Assembly: GCF_014851685.1 (NCBI RefSeq)
Contig: NZ_JACVAC010000013.1
Location: 109,209-173,208, forward strand
Direction of reading: 5' to 3'
Origin: Pseudomonas sp. PDM05
Lineage (GTDB): Bacteria; Pseudomonadota; Gammaproteobacteria; Pseudomonadales; Pseudomonadaceae
DNA: 64,000 bases
This document shows positions 17,901 to 27,475 of this stretch, one piece after another. The first letter of the stretch is position 1; each line of letters opens with the position of its first letter. The position numbers were made by a program, and so were the translations under genes. The notes below the pieces were generated by a model, which searched no databases, was not told where the DNA came from, and saw nothing but the letters and a program-made list of their open reading frames with translations.

Positions 17901-18044
17901 CATCCACGGCAGGATCTGGGCGCTGGAGGGCACATCCTGGAAATACGGCTGGTAGTCGCTGTCGCGCTTTTTCAGCTTGGGTGCGGCCTGGGGTTGCAGC
18001 AACTCGACGGCGTGCCAATAGCGCACGGTGTTTTGCGCAGTCAT
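14907..18044 (-). CDS. SF1 helicase, Upf1-like AAA_11/AAA_12 protein
   Basis: A 1045-residue protein. Walker A is GPPGTGKTTLL (about residue 300). A long coiled-coil insertion rich in Gln, Arg and Ala (about 490-690) interrupts the helicase core. Walker B is WLLVDEAGQA (about 765), motif III VLVGDPLQLEP, motif V TIHTMQGKE and motif VI NVAVTRAKRRLYVIGD near the C-terminus. This is the superfamily 1B layout (Upf1/Dna2-like), with ATP-dependent unwinding of DNA or RNA. No nuclease domain is recognised. It is monocistronic, with stop-proximal spacing to the thioesterase gene that is convergent. The biological role is unknown; similar proteins occur both as housekeeping accessory genes and in defence islands. 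Confidence 0.85.
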   Translation of the reverse strand: MTAQNTVRYWHAVELLQPQAAPKLKKRDSDYQPYFQDVPSSAQILPWMPANALNRQRLPPKRTWSHTLYAHLYDNLDVARQLERLFGADQGYKEPQRRTSALFALKFNDRGMMLADSLVLSSEAWFVGCAIHRKDWTRGFDEAQQSLREQASRLLGGVVLAADLERLTTCVRQALGLDAFFGDKPRTHRFRSAPINPEKPEQEDDPLNSFLLSDLADVADALARGENSQPLARYLNQHDASQRLHLDQPGADLALIDRLAPSRYAAGCWPAERHLGLVHSQQLAVNSLLQNLSSGSGVMGVNGPPGTGKTTLLRDLIAAVVTQRADVLASLDKASDAFVKNGRESANDGGRERFAYVLDPRLFGFEMVVASSNNGAVENVTLELPQRDKVDPSWLPDAEYFSELGELISGKPAWGLISAALGSKSKRSQFVDRFFYGNGGSTPDTPSPEDVPPPKGMREWLSEQAQQMKLLTPADKASHWRAAVKQYQDAKDAERSLRAQADDILERIQGVISAKARVKQQEHERQARLAQRRSLDGEHAALESQQLPPTREHLQRALLALEAHLAKKPGLLANLLSLWGAHRTWTAHQRVLVGTHMLAKDAFDSVQRQLERLRLQLGQLNQQLAADEQAIGEAIRHASLQIDKARSVAQAGQAEHLLTWLEQGQLGRGTHIELREPWILEGWRQARANVFIEALKLHRTFLQIEASRLGYNLSFITSLLTGGRYRGVSQAVIRSAWASLFMVVPVLSSTFASFARSFGSLGCSEIGWLLVDEAGQATPQAAVGALWRARRAVLVGDPLQLEPIITVSDAVLEHMRTRYHIDAHWLPNRQSAQTLADHATPWGRMAGPQGQKCWVGLPLVVHRRCDRPMFDLANRIAYDGAMVYGTIAPSAAKETPARLLTGWVHASGPSSGNWVDNEGHALDRLLSVLEADGVPSGSIAVITPFQDVRNQLKDRDLGKRVHGTIHTMQGKEAAVVILVLGGNSENGGARNWAVSQPNLLNVAVTRAKRRLYVIGDRSDWQQRNLFCEVMELLPALHPVTADTGA

Positions 18045-18121
18045 TTACGTCCTTGAAAGCACTCTGGCTTGGAATCCTGATGCGTAGGATAACAGGCACG
18101 GTGCGCCGCGAGTGCTTTGCA

Positions 18122-19690
18122 CTAAACCGGCTGCCCTTCCTCATCCGAAGCACTGCAGCAGCGGTCGCGGCCGTTCTGCTTGGCCGCGTAAAGCATCTTG
18201 TCCGCCGCCGTGATCAGGCTGGCCGGCGTGACGTGTTGCCCGGTGGGCTGAACGCTGGCGATCCCGGCGCTGGCCGTGACATGGCCGAGTGGATGGGCGC
18301 TGTGCTCGATGCCCATTGCGCGAATGGCCTCGAGGATGTCGCGGGCAACGGTCGCGGCGCCTGGGTTATCGGTGTTCGGCAGCAGCACGGCAAATTCTTC
18401 CCCGCCATACCTGACCGCCAGGTCCCCGGGTCGCTTGACCGCTTGCAAGATTGCGGTAGCCACCGCACTCAGGCAATCGTCGCCAGCCGCGTGGCCATAG
18501 GTATCGTTGTAGCGCTTGAAGTAATCGACATCGAGCATGATCAACGAGAGCGTCGAGCGCTGCCGGATGGCCTGGCGAATCTCGTCCAGCAGCGCGCTGT
18601 CCAGGCGTCGACGGTTGCCCAGCCCGGTCAGGCTGTCGGTCAAGGCCATGTCGCGCATGGACTGATGGGCCAGGCGCAGCTCGCCCTCCATCACCATGCG
18701 CCGGCGCAGTTGGTTCAACACCACCCGCCCGAACACGGTGAACGCGCCAATCAGGAAGAACAGCACAAAGCCGGTCTTGAACAGATCCCAACGCCACGGC
18801 GCGATGATGGACTCGCGGGAAAGCCCCGCTTCAACCACCAACGGATACGCGGCAAGGGCCCTGTAGCCATACAAGCGCTCAGTGTCGTCGACCACCGCCC
18901 TGGCCTCGGCGACACCCTCGTTGGACATCGGCAGGTAACGCTTGAAAATCTCGCTCGCGGTCAGGCTCTTGCCCACCACGGCGGCGATGAACGGGCGTCG
19001 CACCAGGATGGTCCCGTCACGCAAGGCCAGCACCAGCGCGCCCTTGTCATCGATTTTGAAATCGCCGTAGTAATCGACGAAATAACTGACCTTGATCGTC
19101 CCCAGCAATACCCCCGCGAATGAGCCGTCAGGGTTATTCAACCGACGCGAAACCGGGATGATCAAATCCCCCGTGGACTTGCTGTTTACCACCGCGCCGA
19201 TGCGCACATTGGGATCGGTGTGGGTACGGTGATATTGGAAGTAATCACGGTCGGCATTGTTCGCAGGCTCGGGCAGGACCTCCTTGTCCGTCGCGATCCA
19301 GTCACCCTCCGGGCCGTAGATAAACAAGCCATGCAATTGCGGCATCAGCTTGGCCTGCTGCACCAGCAAGTTGTGGATGCGCGGCACATCGATATTGTGC
19401 AACCCGTCGCCTTCCACCCGTTCACTGAGCGCAGCGGTCAACACATCCACCTGGCGGATGGCATCCTCGGCATGCTGCGCAGTGGCCCGCGCGAGGTTGG
19501 TGACGGAGTCGCGTGCCGAGGCGAACGCTGCATGGTAGTCCCGCCAGGTGCGCCAGCCTTCCACGGCCAGGAACGCAAGGATCACCGCGAGCATGAAACT
19601 CACCGTGAGGTGGAATGCGGCCCCGGCGCTGATGGGCGTGGGGCTTGTGGGGCCAGCCAGCTTGGCATCTGGCTGTTTGCGTCCGAGCAT
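18122..19690 (-). CDS. Membrane-bound diguanylate cyclase with periplasmic Cache domain
   Basis: The protein has 522 residues from the ATG at 19690, preceded by AAGGA at 7 bases; the frame opens at 19741 but without such a site. Two membrane helices (about 28-46 and 325-345) flank a double-Cache (PDC) sensor, followed by a GGDEF domain with active-site RYGGEEF. The product-inhibition site RPGD lies five residues upstream (RxxD-x5-GGEEF), so feedback by c-di-GMP is expected. No EAL domain is attached. The signal is probably a small periplasmic solute. Confidence 0.92.
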   Translation of the reverse strand: MLGRKQPDAKLAGPTSPTPISAGAAFHLTVSFMLAVILAFLAVEGWRTWRDYHAAFASARDSVTNLARATAQHAEDAIRQVDVLTAALSERVEGDGLHNIDVPRIHNLLVQQAKLMPQLHGLFIYGPEGDWIATDKEVLPEPANNADRDYFQYHRTHTDPNVRIGAVVNSKSTGDLIIPVSRRLNNPDGSFAGVLLGTIKVSYFVDYYGDFKIDDKGALVLALRDGTILVRRPFIAAVVGKSLTASEIFKRYLPMSNEGVAEARAVVDDTERLYGYRALAAYPLVVEAGLSRESIIAPWRWDLFKTGFVLFFLIGAFTVFGRVVLNQLRRRMVMEGELRLAHQSMRDMALTDSLTGLGNRRRLDSALLDEIRQAIRQRSTLSLIMLDVDYFKRYNDTYGHAAGDDCLSAVATAILQAVKRPGDLAVRYGGEEFAVLLPNTDNPGAATVARDILEAIRAMGIEHSAHPLGHVTASAGIASVQPTGQHVTPASLITAADKMLYAAKQNGRDRCCSASDEEGQPV

Positions 19691-20627
19691 GTGCGTGTCC
19701 TTGTGGTGCTGCTCTGCAATAACGCAAGACAACAGCTTCAATGGCTAAGCGGTTCAACAATGAGGTGGGGAATACGGGGGGTAACCGTTTGCGGCGTGGA
19801 TGATGATACGTACGCGCATGGCTGGCAACGGTAGCTGCAATCGTGCAACGGGGTTCCGCAATGTGAGACTCGCGCCCTGAAAGGTGGCGCCGATTATCCT
19901 GGCGTTGCCCAACTCGTGATAGATCTGGATGAAACGGGCAGATGAGATGGTTATGACGCAATGGCGGTGGCATTAGGGGAGGTGTTGTGGTGCGGTTACA
20001 TGTGGGAGGGAGGGAGTCCCTCGCCACAGTTCAGAGCAACGCCACAAAGTTGTACAGCTACCAGTGCGGCAATGGCGATGATCTATTGATGTAACTATTT
20101 CTCCGGCTTATGGACCGGAAGCGTCGGATGTTTTGGCTTGTTTTCGGGGTTTACGTGGCGCCTTCTGTCGTCTCCTCCGTCGTCGCGCTTAGGTTTAGGG
20201 CCTGGTTTGATGTGGTTTGACATGGTCTTCTCTATATTCAAATGGATGTATTTTTTTAGGTGGCTGGCGCTCGACGCGGCGATTTTTGTATCGGCAGGCT
20301 CTAACGCGCAGTTACAAAGTAGAACCAATTTGTACAACGTCAAGGGAGGCGGGAAAAAGTAGCGACATAAGATTTTCTGGCCGCTTTTTAAACAAAAAAT
20401 CGGGTAGCCGGGTTGTCTGATGGGCGTTTTTTTAAGCACTTTTAGTATGCATTTGAGTGGGTGTCAGCAGCTGGCACGGGCTAGGCCTTGGGCTACAGAG
20501 TGGCGACCAAAGGCGTATTACTGTTACTGATGGAAAGGCTATCATCGTGCCATTAGCTCAAGCGGGGCCCCAATTGATCGGGTGTTCACCTGTACTCCAT
20601 TGAGCATCACGACAAGGAAGGCTGCGC
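19691..20627. other. Mostly non-coding stretch left of the giant helicase gene
   Basis: About 940 bases with one doubtful small ORF (20095-20223, minus) and one imperfect REP-like inverted sequence near 20000-20030. From about 20200 the DNA turns visibly AT-rich, which may mark the left edge of an acquired segment. I see no tRNA, integrase or direct repeat that would define an attachment site. Confidence 0.4.
20095..20223 (-). CDS. Possible small basic Pro/Lys-rich protein
   Basis: 42 residues, low complexity, with many Lys, Pro, Asp and Arg (MSNHIKPGPKPKRDDGGDDR). A weak AGAGAAG precedes the ATG. The frame is open further upstream but that part has no protein-like composition. No family is recognised. 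It sits at the left edge of the AT-rich segment that carries the giant helicase gene. Confidence 0.3.
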   Translation of the reverse strand: MSNHIKPGPKPKRDDGGDDRRRHVNPENKPKHPTLPVHKPEK

Positions 20628-23600
20628 ATGGACGATCTTATTCAACCCGTAACGTCCCCCGAAGAATCCCCGCCTAAAGAACTTAAAGTACTCGCGACTT
20701 TGGTTTCTAAACTAAATCTTGCGGATTACCAGAATGCAATTCCGGTTATACGTGAGCTTCGAGTATCAAACGAAACCAGTGATAGATTCGTCGATGTAAC
20801 GTTAACGCTGACGTCCTCTCCCGAGGTATTCAAACCCAAAATTTGGCATATCGACGAGATCGCGGCAGATACGTTCAGAGTGATACCTGGTCTCGATCTG
20901 GTCTTGGATGGTCCCTTGCTGAACAGGTTGACTGAAGCCGAGTTGACCACGTTTATTTTCGTCCTTGAGGCTGATGACAAGGATGCTGGTGCTGCGCGTA
21001 AGGAAGTTGCTCGGCTGGAACAGGTTGTTGACCTACTGCCGCGTAACCAATGGGGTGGTCTTAGACACATTCCGGATATGACGGCGGCATTTGTTCAGCC
21101 AAACGACGCCGCTGTTGAGCGTCTATTGAAGCAAGCCGCTGAATTGCTTCGACTGAGCGAAAAATCATCCGCGCTTAATGGCTACGAGGGAGGTTCCAAG
21201 CGTGCGTGGCAACTTGCCTCAGCGGTCTGGGGTGCAGTCGCAAGGATGAAGCTTGATTACGCTTTGCCTCCAGCCAGCTTCGAGCAAACGGGGCAAAAGG
21301 TTCGCAGTCCTAGTCAAATCGCTGACTCTGGTTTAGCCACCTGCTTCGATCTGACACTCTTTTTCTGCGCAGCCCTGGAGCAAATTGGCCTCAACCCCGT
21401 CATCGTGTTTACTCGAGGGCATTCTTTTGCAGGGCTCTGGCTCAAGCCGGAAGAATTCACGACTACGGTCATTGACGATGTCAGTGCTGTGCGTAAGCGA
21501 GTAAAACTCAAGGAGTTGGTGCTGTTTGAAACCACGCTCATCACTCAGCAGCCGATACCTCCTTTTTCATATGCCGTTGAGCAAGGATTCAAGCAGATCA
21601 GTGAAGACGTTGAACACGACTTCGAAATGCTTCTGGATATACGTCGTGCTCGTATGCAACGTATCAAGCCTTTGGCTAGCTCGGAAGTTCAAGTCACACG
21701 AGCAGCGACCTCTGAGCCAAATGAAGCGCCTCCTCTGCTGATCGATGAAGGGGATGATATTCCGGACGACCTGCTTGAGGTTGAAGTCGAGGATTTGTCC
21801 AAGCTCAATCCTGCTGATCGACTCGGTCGCTGGCAGCGCAAGCTCTTGGACCTCTCACTCAAAAACAACTTGCTCAATTTCAAAATGGGGAAGCGAGCTC
21901 TCAAGCTCGAGGCTCCCAACCCAGGGGAACTTGAGGATGTCTTGTCCAGCGGTCAGATGCTCAAGTTGCTCACCAGGCCAGATCTTATGGATGGGGCCGA
22001 CCCTCGTGAACGTGCGCTATATGAGCAACGTGAACGAGAGGACGTGCGTTTGCGCCATGCTGAAGATGCACTGAGACGTAAAGAAGTATTCGTGGCGTTA
22101 TCTGCCAAAGAGATGGATACCCGCCTCACTGAACTTTATCGGAGCGCCAGAACTGCCTTACAGGAAGGTGGTTCCAACACGCTATTCTTGGCCATCGGTT
22201 TTCTGAGCTGGACTCGTGAGGACAGGGCGGGGCAAAAGTATCGTGCACCATTGGTATTGGTTCCCGTGACACTGGAACGCAAGAGTGCTCGCTCCGGTTT
22301 CTCTATGGTGCTGCATGACGACGAACCACGTTTCAATCCAACCCTGATTGAGATGTTGAGACAAGACTATGAACTCGGTCTTGGGTCCTTGGAGCAAGAG
22401 CTTCCCCGGGATGATTCAGGGCTGGATATAGCAAGTATTTGGAATAAGGTCGGACACGCCATCAAGGATATACCGGGGTGGGAGCTGAGCGAGGACGTTG
22501 TATTGTCGATGTTCTCCTTTGCCAAATATCTCATGTGGAAGGATCTCGCAGAGAACGCTGAACACTTACGGCAAAGCCCGGTTGTTCAGCATTTACTTGA
22601 TACTCCTCGTGAATCTTTTGTATCAGCAACGCCATTTCCAGACGCTGCATCGCTTGATCGAGATTACAGTCCGACCGACGTATTCTGCCCCCTACCTTCT
22701 GATTCATCTCAACTTGCTGCGGTGATGGCGGCGGCTAAAGGGAAGGATTTCGTTCTCATCGGCCCTCCGGGGACGGGCAAGAGCCAGACGATTTCCAACA
22801 TGATTGCTCAGTCGATTGCGCAGGGTCGACGCGTATTATTCGTTTCAGAAAAAATTGCAGCGTTGGATGTCGTGTATAGGCGACTGCGTGAGATTGGCCT
22901 CGGCGAGTTCTGCCTCGAGCTTCACTCCAGCAAGGCCCGGAAAGCGGATGTGCTTGCCCAGCTTCAATCGGCGTGGGAAGCAAAGGGGCAGGTTGACTCG
23001 GCTGCTTGGGAGCTGGAAGCACAGCGACTTGCGTCTCTTCGTGACAGTCTAAATATCTATGTTGAACGTTTGCACCGTCGGCATCGCAATGGATACTCCA
23101 TCTATGATGCGATTGGCGTTGTCACATCCGGCGCGGATGATCCTCTCGCCTCTTTAGCCTGGGTATCACCGGACGTTCACGATCAGAAAGCGATTCTGGA
23201 TCTTCGCCAACTCGGCGATCGCCTTGAAGTCAACGCGCAGGCGGTGGGGTACGAGAAGCTTTCGGGGCAGGCTTTATCTGCGGTCGGGCAAGCAGAGTGG
23301 TCTCCCCATTGGCAGGAGCAATTCATACAGGCGGCCCGTGACCTCCTCCCTGCCATTCTGGAAGCGGAGACAGCGGTTACTCGGTATTTGGAATTGGCCG
23401 GGTTACCGGTTACCGCATATACGCCTAGAGTTCTTGAGGGGCTTTCAATCCTATCTCAAGCACTCCCAACAGCCGCGGGACAGGACTGGCGGTTTGTTCT
23501 GCGTCCTGATGCGCGATCCATAAGCCAGCGTTTGAGTGAAGGCTGCGAATGGATCGAGCAGCACCGTAGCATCAACAGCGACTTATCACAGATATGGCCT

Positions 23601-26600
23601 GCTCGCGTTGTTAGCGAAGCCAAACGTGGATTGGAGTTACTTCAACAAAGACGAACTGCTTTGTCGGGTTTTGGTCCGGTATGGCCACGAACTGCTATCG
23701 AAGCGATTCAGCAAGCAATCGTTATGCTGGATCAAGTTGATGCGCTCACTCAGCAGTTGTCGGTGAGCTATGACGACCGTATCGAAGCACTTGATATAGA
23801 GCTACTGCACAATGAGTGGAAAGAAGCCGTTGGTTCGTTTTGGCCTAAATCCTGGATAGGGAAACGCCGTATTTCTGGGCTTCTCATATCGACGCAATCC
23901 GTGCAGGAGGAGGCTGATGTTGAGCGAGATCTATCCACGTGGGTTGAGATTCGCAATGCGCGTAAAGCTATTGATGAGCTAGAACCAGGCGAGGCTTGTT
24001 TCGGTATTTGGCTCGGCGCGAAATCCAATCGCTCACATCTTGTGGCAGCGCTCGGGTTGCAGGAGGCGATCAGGCTTCAGCAAGAAGACGCACATTGGAA
24101 CGATGACGGCTTTGGTGTCGTCGAACAAGGCCACTTGGGTGAAGCGTTAAAGTCAGAGCTCGTGCGTTTGCGTACCATCACTCGGCTCGACAGTGAGCTT
24201 ACTGAGTTGGCGGATTTTGGCGGGCAGACGGAACAGCTGTGGAACGGTTTACACACTGACTGTGAGCTATTGACGGCGGCTCTGAGGTTTCAATCAGAGC
24301 GACGGGATATTGAAGATCGTGGCCGTTTGTCTGATGACCATGCACTTGTGGAAGAAGGGCGGTGCGGCACGGCTTTAAAAGCTGACTTTGTGTTACTCAA
24401 GCGACGGGCTGGCATTGAGCGCGACTTGTCAGAGCTGAATGATTTTCGAGAAACCGTTCCGCTTTGGCAGGATCTGAAGACAAAAGTCGAGAACGCTCGT
24501 GCGGCCATTGAATTCCAAGGGAAGCTATCCGCTGCAATCGCCAGGCTCGCTATAAGCCCTGAGCAAATCGTTGAATACAAGGCTCCGCTTCATACCTTGT
24601 TGGGTGATGGTAATACCTTGCTAGAGCCTGACGGTGCGGTAGCGATCAGTGGCGTGATTCTGCGCGAGAAACTCGAACAACTACATTTGCGGTCTACCTC
24701 ATTTACTTCTGTGGGGGCGTTCACCGAGCAGGGGATGGACGAGGTATCGGATCTGGCATTGGCTGATCTTAAGTTCAACTGTGATCAGGTTGTCTCATCG
24801 GCACCACGCTTGAAAGCATGGTGTTCATGGCGAAAGGTGCGAGACGAGGCTTATAGCGTTGGTCTTGCGAATATTGTCCAGGCGATGGAGAACGGCACGA
24901 TTGCGTCGGGCAGAGTCCGCAAGGTTTTTGAGGTGAATTACGCGCGTTGGTGGCTGAACGCGACAGTGGACAATGAGGCCGTCATCCGAACATTTGTGAG
25001 TGTTGAACACGAGCAACGCATACGTGACTTCCGAGCCTTGGATGACAAGTTTACTGCCTTGACCCGTGACTGGCTGCGAGCTCGATTGTGTTCGGACCTT
25101 CCTAGCCAGGAAAGTGTAAGTCGCTCGTCGGAGTGGGGTTTGCTCCGACATGAGATGAGTAAAAAGACCAAGCACATTCCTCTGCGAGATTTGATGGGGC
25201 GTGCTCCTGAGGCGTTGACCAAACTTACGCCTTGCCTGTTGATGAGCCCACTTTCCATTGCTCAGTACCTGCCTGCTGCTTCTGCTCCTTTTGACTTGGT
25301 GATCTTCGATGAGGCTTCTCAAATCCCTGTCTGGGATGCGATTGGTGCAATGGCTCGCGGCCGACAAGTTGTGATGGTCGGTGATCCTAAGCAGCTTCCA
25401 CCGACGTCGTTTTTTGATAGGGCCGGTTCGACCGACGAAGACGAAGATGTCGAGGCTGACCTGGAAAGTATTCTTGATGAGTGCATCAGCGCCAATTTGC
25501 CCATGCGCAACCTCAATTGGCACTACCGTAGTCGCCACGAGAGCTTGATTGCGTTTTCGAACCAGCGCTATTACCAGTCCAAGCTTGTCACGTTTCCGTC
25601 TCCATTCACTGCCGACAAGGCCGTGAAACTTATCCCTGTAGCGGGCGCTTACGATAAGGGGGCTTCAAGGACGAATGTGATCGAGGCTCGGGCGCTTGTT
25701 GCTGATCTGGTTGCTCGTCTTAAATCTCCAACGTTCCGTGAAAGCAAGCGGACTGTTGGTGTCGTGACGTTTAACGGTGAGCAGCAGAAGCTCATCATGG
25801 ATTTGCTTGATGATGCGTGCCGTAAGGATCCTTCACTCGATTCTTATTTTTCAGAATCAGAACTTGAACCTGTATTCGTCAAGAACCTTGAGAGCGTACA
25901 AGGTGATGAGCGAGATATTATTTATTTCTCAATCACCTTCGGGAAGGACGCCAGCGGGGCGATTTCGATGAATTTTGGCCCGATGAACCGACCTGGTGGC
26001 GAGCGGCGTTTAAACGTGGCTGTAACCCGGGCGCGTCAAGAGTTGGTGGTCTTTTCGACGTTGCGTCCAGAGCACATAGATCTCGCACGCATTAAAGGTG
26101 AGGGCGTGCGGGACCTGAAGCACTTCCTGGAGTTTGCCGAGCGCGGTCCTCGTGCGCTTGTAGAGGCGGATTTTGGCAGCGTTGGTGGATTCGACAGTCC
26201 ATTTGAGGAAGCTGTCGCCGCGGCCCTCGCGAAGAAAGGATGGCGAGTTCATACCCAAATTGGTGTGTCTTCCTTCCGGATTGATCTCGGGATTGTCCAT
26301 CCGGATACCCCAGGTCGTTTTCTCGCAGGCATTGAGTGCGATGGCGCGACCTATCACCGTAGTGCTACTGCTCGAGATCGCGACAAACTTCGCGAGAGTG
26401 TACTTCGTGGCCTTGGCTGGGAGATTGTGCGGATCTGGTCGACTGACTGGTGGGTGGATGCAGTTGGCACCGCAGAGAAAGTTCATCAACGGCTGAATGA
26501 GCTCCTTGCGGACTCTCGCGCCAAGCAAGCGGTAATTGATGCCGAGGAAGAGGCTGAGCGAATCAAGGCAGATGCTGTTGTGGCCGAGGCTCTAGAAATT

Positions 26601-27266
26601 ATAGATCAGGCTGGTACAGTCGTTGTCGCGGAGGGCGTTGCAGTCGTTGCTAACGATCCAAATGGTGCTTTGCCAGAGCTGAAATACGCTAAGGCAGCAG
26701 TAGTCCGGACTTCTGCAGCAGCAGTCTCTCCTTTGGTCACTACTGATCACTTACTGTACCGAGCAGCTGAGCCCGCCCGGGCAGTTGACGGTGTTGATGC
26801 TGATCAGTTCTTTGATACGAGCTATGCCCCAATCCTGATGCAAATGATCACCCATGTGATCAATGAAGAAGGACCTGTTCTGGATGTGGTCATTGCGCGG
26901 CGAATAGCACGTGCTCATGGATGGGTTCGGACAGGCTCGCGTATTCGCGACCGTGTCGACCAGCTCGTACGCGCACAGTTTAGATCACATGAAGAGGAGC
27001 AGGTCGGTACGTTCTACTGGCCGGCTCACGCTGACGAGCATTCAACGACTGTGTTTCGACGGCCAGCGGATGATGAGTCTATGAGGGGGCTTGCAGAGAT
27101 CTGTCTTCCAGAGCTTTCGGCGCTAGTTGATGAGATGGTTGGTTGCGGCCATACCGCGGAGGCCTTGATTTACGCCGTCGCCAAGGAGGCGGGCGTCAGC
27201 AAGCTGGCACAAGCTGGGCGACTGAGGATCGAAAAGGCTATTCGATTCTCTGCAGAAGAACTCTAG
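20628..27266 (+). CDS. Giant DUF4011-helicase-Vsr-like nuclease-DUF3320 protein (candidate defence protein)
   Basis: A 2212-residue protein. Parts in order: an N-terminal region with a transglutaminase-like signature (ATCFDLTLFF near 236, RGHSFAGLWL near 263); DUF4011 (about 390-650, LGRWQRKLLDLSLKNNLLNF); SF1 helicase with Walker A GPPGTGKSQT (about 711), a long coiled-coil insert (about 760-1480), Walker B VIFDEASQ (about 1557), motif III VGDPKQLPP, motif V ESVQGDERD (about 1754) and motif VI NVAVTRARQE (about 1795); a Vsr/MTES_1575-like nuclease (about 1854-1957) with Asp in FRIDLGIV and Glu/Asp in IECDG; and DUF3320 (about 2060-2175). From memory, this architecture has been proposed as a single-gene antiviral system (named Hhe in PADLOC). 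Codon use is visibly less GC-rich than in neighbouring genes. Antiviral activity here is inference. Confidence 0.85.
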   Translation: MDDLIQPVTSPEESPPKELKVLATLVSKLNLADYQNAIPVIRELRVSNETSDRFVDVTLTLTSSPEVFKPKIWHIDEIAADTFRVIPGLDLVLDGPLLNRLTEAELTTFIFVLEADDKDAGAARKEVARLEQVVDLLPRNQWGGLRHIPDMTAAFVQPNDAAVERLLKQAAELLRLSEKSSALNGYEGGSKRAWQLASAVWGAVARMKLDYALPPASFEQTGQKVRSPSQIADSGLATCFDLTLFFCAALEQIGLNPVIVFTRGHSFAGLWLKPEEFTTTVIDDVSAVRKRVKLKELVLFETTLITQQPIPPFSYAVEQGFKQISEDVEHDFEMLLDIRRARMQRIKPLASSEVQVTRAATSEPNEAPPLLIDEGDDIPDDLLEVEVEDLSKLNPADRLGRWQRKLLDLSLKNNLLNFKMGKRALKLEAPNPGELEDVLSSGQMLKLLTRPDLMDGADPRERALYEQREREDVRLRHAEDALRRKEVFVALSAKEMDTRLTELYRSARTALQEGGSNTLFLAIGFLSWTREDRAGQKYRAPLVLVPVTLERKSARSGFSMVLHDDEPRFNPTLIEMLRQDYELGLGSLEQELPRDDSGLDIASIWNKVGHAIKDIPGWELSEDVVLSMFSFAKYLMWKDLAENAEHLRQSPVVQHLLDTPRESFVSATPFPDAASLDRDYSPTDVFCPLPSDSSQLAAVMAAAKGKDFVLIGPPGTGKSQTISNMIAQSIAQGRRVLFVSEKIAALDVVYRRLREIGLGEFCLELHSSKARKADVLAQLQSAWEAKGQVDSAAWELEAQRLASLRDSLNIYVERLHRRHRNGYSIYDAIGVVTSGADDPLASLAWVSPDVHDQKAILDLRQLGDRLEVNAQAVGYEKLSGQALSAVGQAEWSPHWQEQFIQAARDLLPAILEAETAVTRYLELAGLPVTAYTPRVLEGLSILSQALPTAAGQDWRFVLRPDARSISQRLSEGCEWIEQHRSINSDLSQIWPARVVSEAKRGLELLQQRRTALSGFGPVWPRTAIEAIQQAIVMLDQVDALTQQLSVSYDDRIEALDIELLHNEWKEAVGSFWPKSWIGKRRISGLLISTQSVQEEADVERDLSTWVEIRNARKAIDELEPGEACFGIWLGAKSNRSHLVAALGLQEAIRLQQEDAHWNDDGFGVVEQGHLGEALKSELVRLRTITRLDSELTELADFGGQTEQLWNGLHTDCELLTAALRFQSERRDIEDRGRLSDDHALVEEGRCGTALKADFVLLKRRAGIERDLSELNDFRETVPLWQDLKTKVENARAAIEFQGKLSAAIARLAISPEQIVEYKAPLHTLLGDGNTLLEPDGAVAISGVILREKLEQLHLRSTSFTSVGAFTEQGMDEVSDLALADLKFNCDQVVSSAPRLKAWCSWRKVRDEAYSVGLANIVQAMENGTIASGRVRKVFEVNYARWWLNATVDNEAVIRTFVSVEHEQRIRDFRALDDKFTALTRDWLRARLCSDLPSQESVSRSSEWGLLRHEMSKKTKHIPLRDLMGRAPEALTKLTPCLLMSPLSIAQYLPAASAPFDLVIFDEASQIPVWDAIGAMARGRQVVMVGDPKQLPPTSFFDRAGSTDEDEDVEADLESILDECISANLPMRNLNWHYRSRHESLIAFSNQRYYQSKLVTFPSPFTADKAVKLIPVAGAYDKGASRTNVIEARALVADLVARLKSPTFRESKRTVGVVTFNGEQQKLIMDLLDDACRKDPSLDSYFSESELEPVFVKNLESVQGDERDIIYFSITFGKDASGAISMNFGPMNRPGGERRLNVAVTRARQELVVFSTLRPEHIDLARIKGEGVRDLKHFLEFAERGPRALVEADFGSVGGFDSPFEEAVAAALAKKGWRVHTQIGVSSFRIDLGIVHPDTPGRFLAGIECDGATYHRSATARDRDKLRESVLRGLGWEIVRIWSTDWWVDAVGTAEKVHQRLNELLADSRAKQAVIDAEEEAERIKADAVVAEALEIIDQAGTVVVAEGVAVVANDPNGALPELKYAKAAVVRTSAAAVSPLVTTDHLLYRAAEPARAVDGVDADQFFDTSYAPILMQMITHVINEEGPVLDVVIARRIARAHGWVRTGSRIRDRVDQLVRAQFRSHEEEQVGTFYWPAHADEHSTTVFRRPADDESMRGLAEICLPELSALVDEMVGCGHTAEALIYAVAKEAGVSKLAQAGRLRIEKAIRFSAEEL

Positions 27267-27313
27267 ATGGGAGTTTCACGACGCTAGCCTCGAGCAGTTC
27301 GTATGATTCACCG

Positions 27314-27475
27314 AGTTTTCCAGGGGGCTTGCTCTCACAGTTGCCCGACTGGGGGCCTTGTTACGCCGGCGCCTGCGTCTACTGCTCGGCCAACCGTCAC
27401 ACGCCGATGGCGTTGCGCTTGTTTGTGGCGGCGGTCCGGGAGTGGGCGAGTGTGCAGCAGGGTAAACACAGTTGA
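27314..27475 (+). pseudogene. C-terminal remnant of a LysR-type regulator
   Basis: In the frame ending at 27475 the last about 50 codons read LLSQLPDWGP...YCSANRHTPMALRLFV..., the usual end of a LysR effector domain (L-P-D-W, then S-x-R-H-x-P-x2-x-R-x-FV). There is no start codon, HTH or remainder of the domain upstream; the giant helicase gene ends about 50 bases before. This looks like a LysR gene truncated when the helicase segment inserted. Identification rests on pattern only. Confidence 0.55.
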
